In this document: positions 7,889 to 8,569 of the stretch, piece after piece | Layout: every line of letters begins with the position of its first letter | Numbering within the stretch: the stretch's first letter is position 1 | NCBI GenBank assembly: GCA_903916205.1 | Contig: CAIWVX010000483.1 | Coordinates: 1-8,569 of the forward strand | From: an uncultured beta proteobacterium | GTDB lineage: Bacteria; Pseudomonadota; Gammaproteobacteria; Burkholderiales; Rhodocyclaceae | Direction: 5' to 3' | Length of the DNA: 8,569 nucleotides | Notes under the pieces: generated by a model | Told to the model about the DNA's origin: nothing | Database searches by the model: none | Seen by the model: the letters and a program-made list of their open reading frames with translations, nothing else | Made by a program: the position numbers and the translations under genes

Positions 7889-8398
7889 TTACGCCATCAG
7901 GCGCGACGCCCGTTGCAGCAAGCCACTCAGCGCGTGTGCCACCGATTGAGCGCGAACCGCTTGTCGATCGCCGTCAAAGTGGCATAGCTGAGTTTCACAG
8001 AGGCCGTCGACGCTGGCCCATGCAAAGCAGACGGTGCCCACGGGTTTATCGGCGTCACCGCCCGTCGGCCCGGCAACGCCGGTAATCGCCAAAGCCCAAT
8101 CAGCGTGGCTATGTCGTAACGCGCCAACGGCCATCGCAGCGGCGGTGGGTTCGCTGACGGCACCGTGGCTGGAGAGCGTGTCCTGTGCAACGCCCAACAT
8201 TTCTTGTTTGGCTTGATTGGAATAGGTGACAAATCCCCGCTCGAACCAGTCTGAACTTCCCGCAATGGCCGTCAGGCATTGCGCCACCCAACCACCAGTG
8301 CAGGACTCGGCTGTTGCCACTTTTTGGCCGTTGATCCGCAATAAAGCACCCAACTGCGCCGCCAGCGTTTCGAGCGCGTAGGTATTCGGGCTGTTCAT
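7889..8398 (-). CDS. pncC: Nicotinamide-nucleotide amidohydrolase (PncC), CinA C-terminal domain family
   Basis: Cytoplasmic enzyme that deamidates nicotinamide mononucleotide to nicotinate mononucleotide plus ammonia, recycling NMN (made for example by NAD-dependent DNA ligase) back to NAD synthesis. The 169-residue protein is a stand-alone CinA C-terminal domain without the N-terminal MoeA-like half, as in E. coli PncC. Visible motifs are ATAESCTGG (28-36) with the probable nucleophile S32, GFVTYSNQAK (55-64) with Y59 and K64 as likely catalytic partners, GAVSEPTA (79-86), and ITGVAGPTGGDADKPVGTVC (105-124). The ATG overlaps the pgpA stop as ATGA and has no strong Shine-Dalgarno, suggesting translational coupling. 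I see no convincing terminator in the 18-bp gap to the convergent quinone reductase gene; a weak hairpin ACGGGC/GCCCGT (7882-7913) lacks a T-run. Confidence 0.95.
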   Translation of the reverse strand: MNSPNTYALETLAAQLGALLRINGQKVATAESCTGGWVAQCLTAIAGSSDWFERGFVTYSNQAKQEMLGVAQDTLSSHGAVSEPTAAAMAVGALRHSHADWALAITGVAGPTGGDADKPVGTVCFAWASVDGLCETQLCHFDGDRQAVRAQSVAHALSGLLQRASRLMA

Positions 8399-8569
8399 AC
8401 GGCAATAAATCTGAGCATGGCTAGCGCCAGCAGGGTATATACAGCGGCAAAGAAATCATCGGTCATGACGCCAAAACCATTTTTTACATTTTCATCAAAA
8501 TAGCGGGCCGGTTGGGGTTTGACGATGTCAAAAATACGGAACAGCAGGAAAGCGATACCTTGCCATAAG
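8395..8569 (-). CDS. pgpA: Phosphatidylglycerophosphatase A, C-terminal part (runs off the window)
   Basis: Partial gene; only the last 57 codons before the TGA at 8397-8395 lie in the window. The product is an inner-membrane phosphatase that converts phosphatidylglycerol phosphate to phosphatidylglycerol. The visible protein starts at LWQGIAFLLFRIFDIVKPQP and continues with a GFGVMTDDFFAAVYTLLALA stretch. The FRIFDIVKPQP and GVMTDD motifs are characteristic of PgpA, and the hydrophobic end fits its last membrane helix. The stop overlaps the pncC start by four bases (ATGA). In many betaproteobacteria thiL lies upstream of pgpA, but that part is outside the window. Confidence 0.9.
   Translation of the reverse strand, partial: LWQGIAFLLFRIFDIVKPQPARYFDENVKNGFGVMTDDFFAAVYTLLALAMLRFIAV

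Noticed and set aside
7882..7913. Hairpin ACGGGC/GCCCGT near the convergent qor and pncC ends as a terminator
   Set aside because: Only six base pairs over a 20-base loop, inside the pncC 3' end, and no T-run on either strand.

Overview
This is an ordinary-looking chromosomal window of a Gram-negative bacterium, most likely a betaproteobacterium. The main reasons are the roughly 1290-residue flavin/iron-sulfur dehydrogenase with a DUF3683-type N-terminus, which I know mainly from betaproteobacteria, the type IV pilus retraction ATPase, and the pgpA-pncC pair. I lean towards the Rhodocyclales/Nitrosomonadales side, but no rRNA or other strong marker is present and this placement is inference. 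I see no phage genes, transposases, tRNA or rRNA genes, or CRISPR array.

Layout. Positions 1-109 hold no gene but contain a minus-strand intrinsic terminator (2-28). An ammonium transporter of the Amt family occupies 110-1312 on the minus strand. A 338-bp divergent control region (1313-1650) follows. It carries a good sigma-54 promoter for the transporter, two NtrC-like sites 31 bp apart upstream of it, a sigma-70-like promoter pointing the other way, and nested short repeats. A PilU/PilT-family ATPase gene runs at 1651-2847 (+). A 155-bp gap holds a strong imperfect palindrome (2881-2958). Next come the large dehydrogenase (3003-6866, +) and, 20 bp later, a zinc-independent NADPH:quinone reductase (6887-7870, +). 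A convergent minus-strand pair ends the window: pncC/cinA-C (7889-8398), overlapped by the 3' end of pgpA (8395 to the window edge).

How they work together. The clearest circuit is nitrogen control: a sigma-54/NtrC-type promoter that would turn on ammonium uptake under nitrogen limitation. The dehydrogenase and quinone reductase look like a two-gene transcription unit, both redox enzymes, possibly linking 2-hydroxyacid oxidation to the quinone or carbonyl pool. pgpA (phosphatidylglycerol synthesis) and pncC (NMN deamidation, pyridine nucleotide salvage) overlap by ATGA and are probably translationally coupled.

I found no convincing undescribed defence, mobile or biosynthetic system. The points most worth a second look are the amt control region, the palindrome at 2881-2958 and the unresolved substrate of the dehydrogenase.
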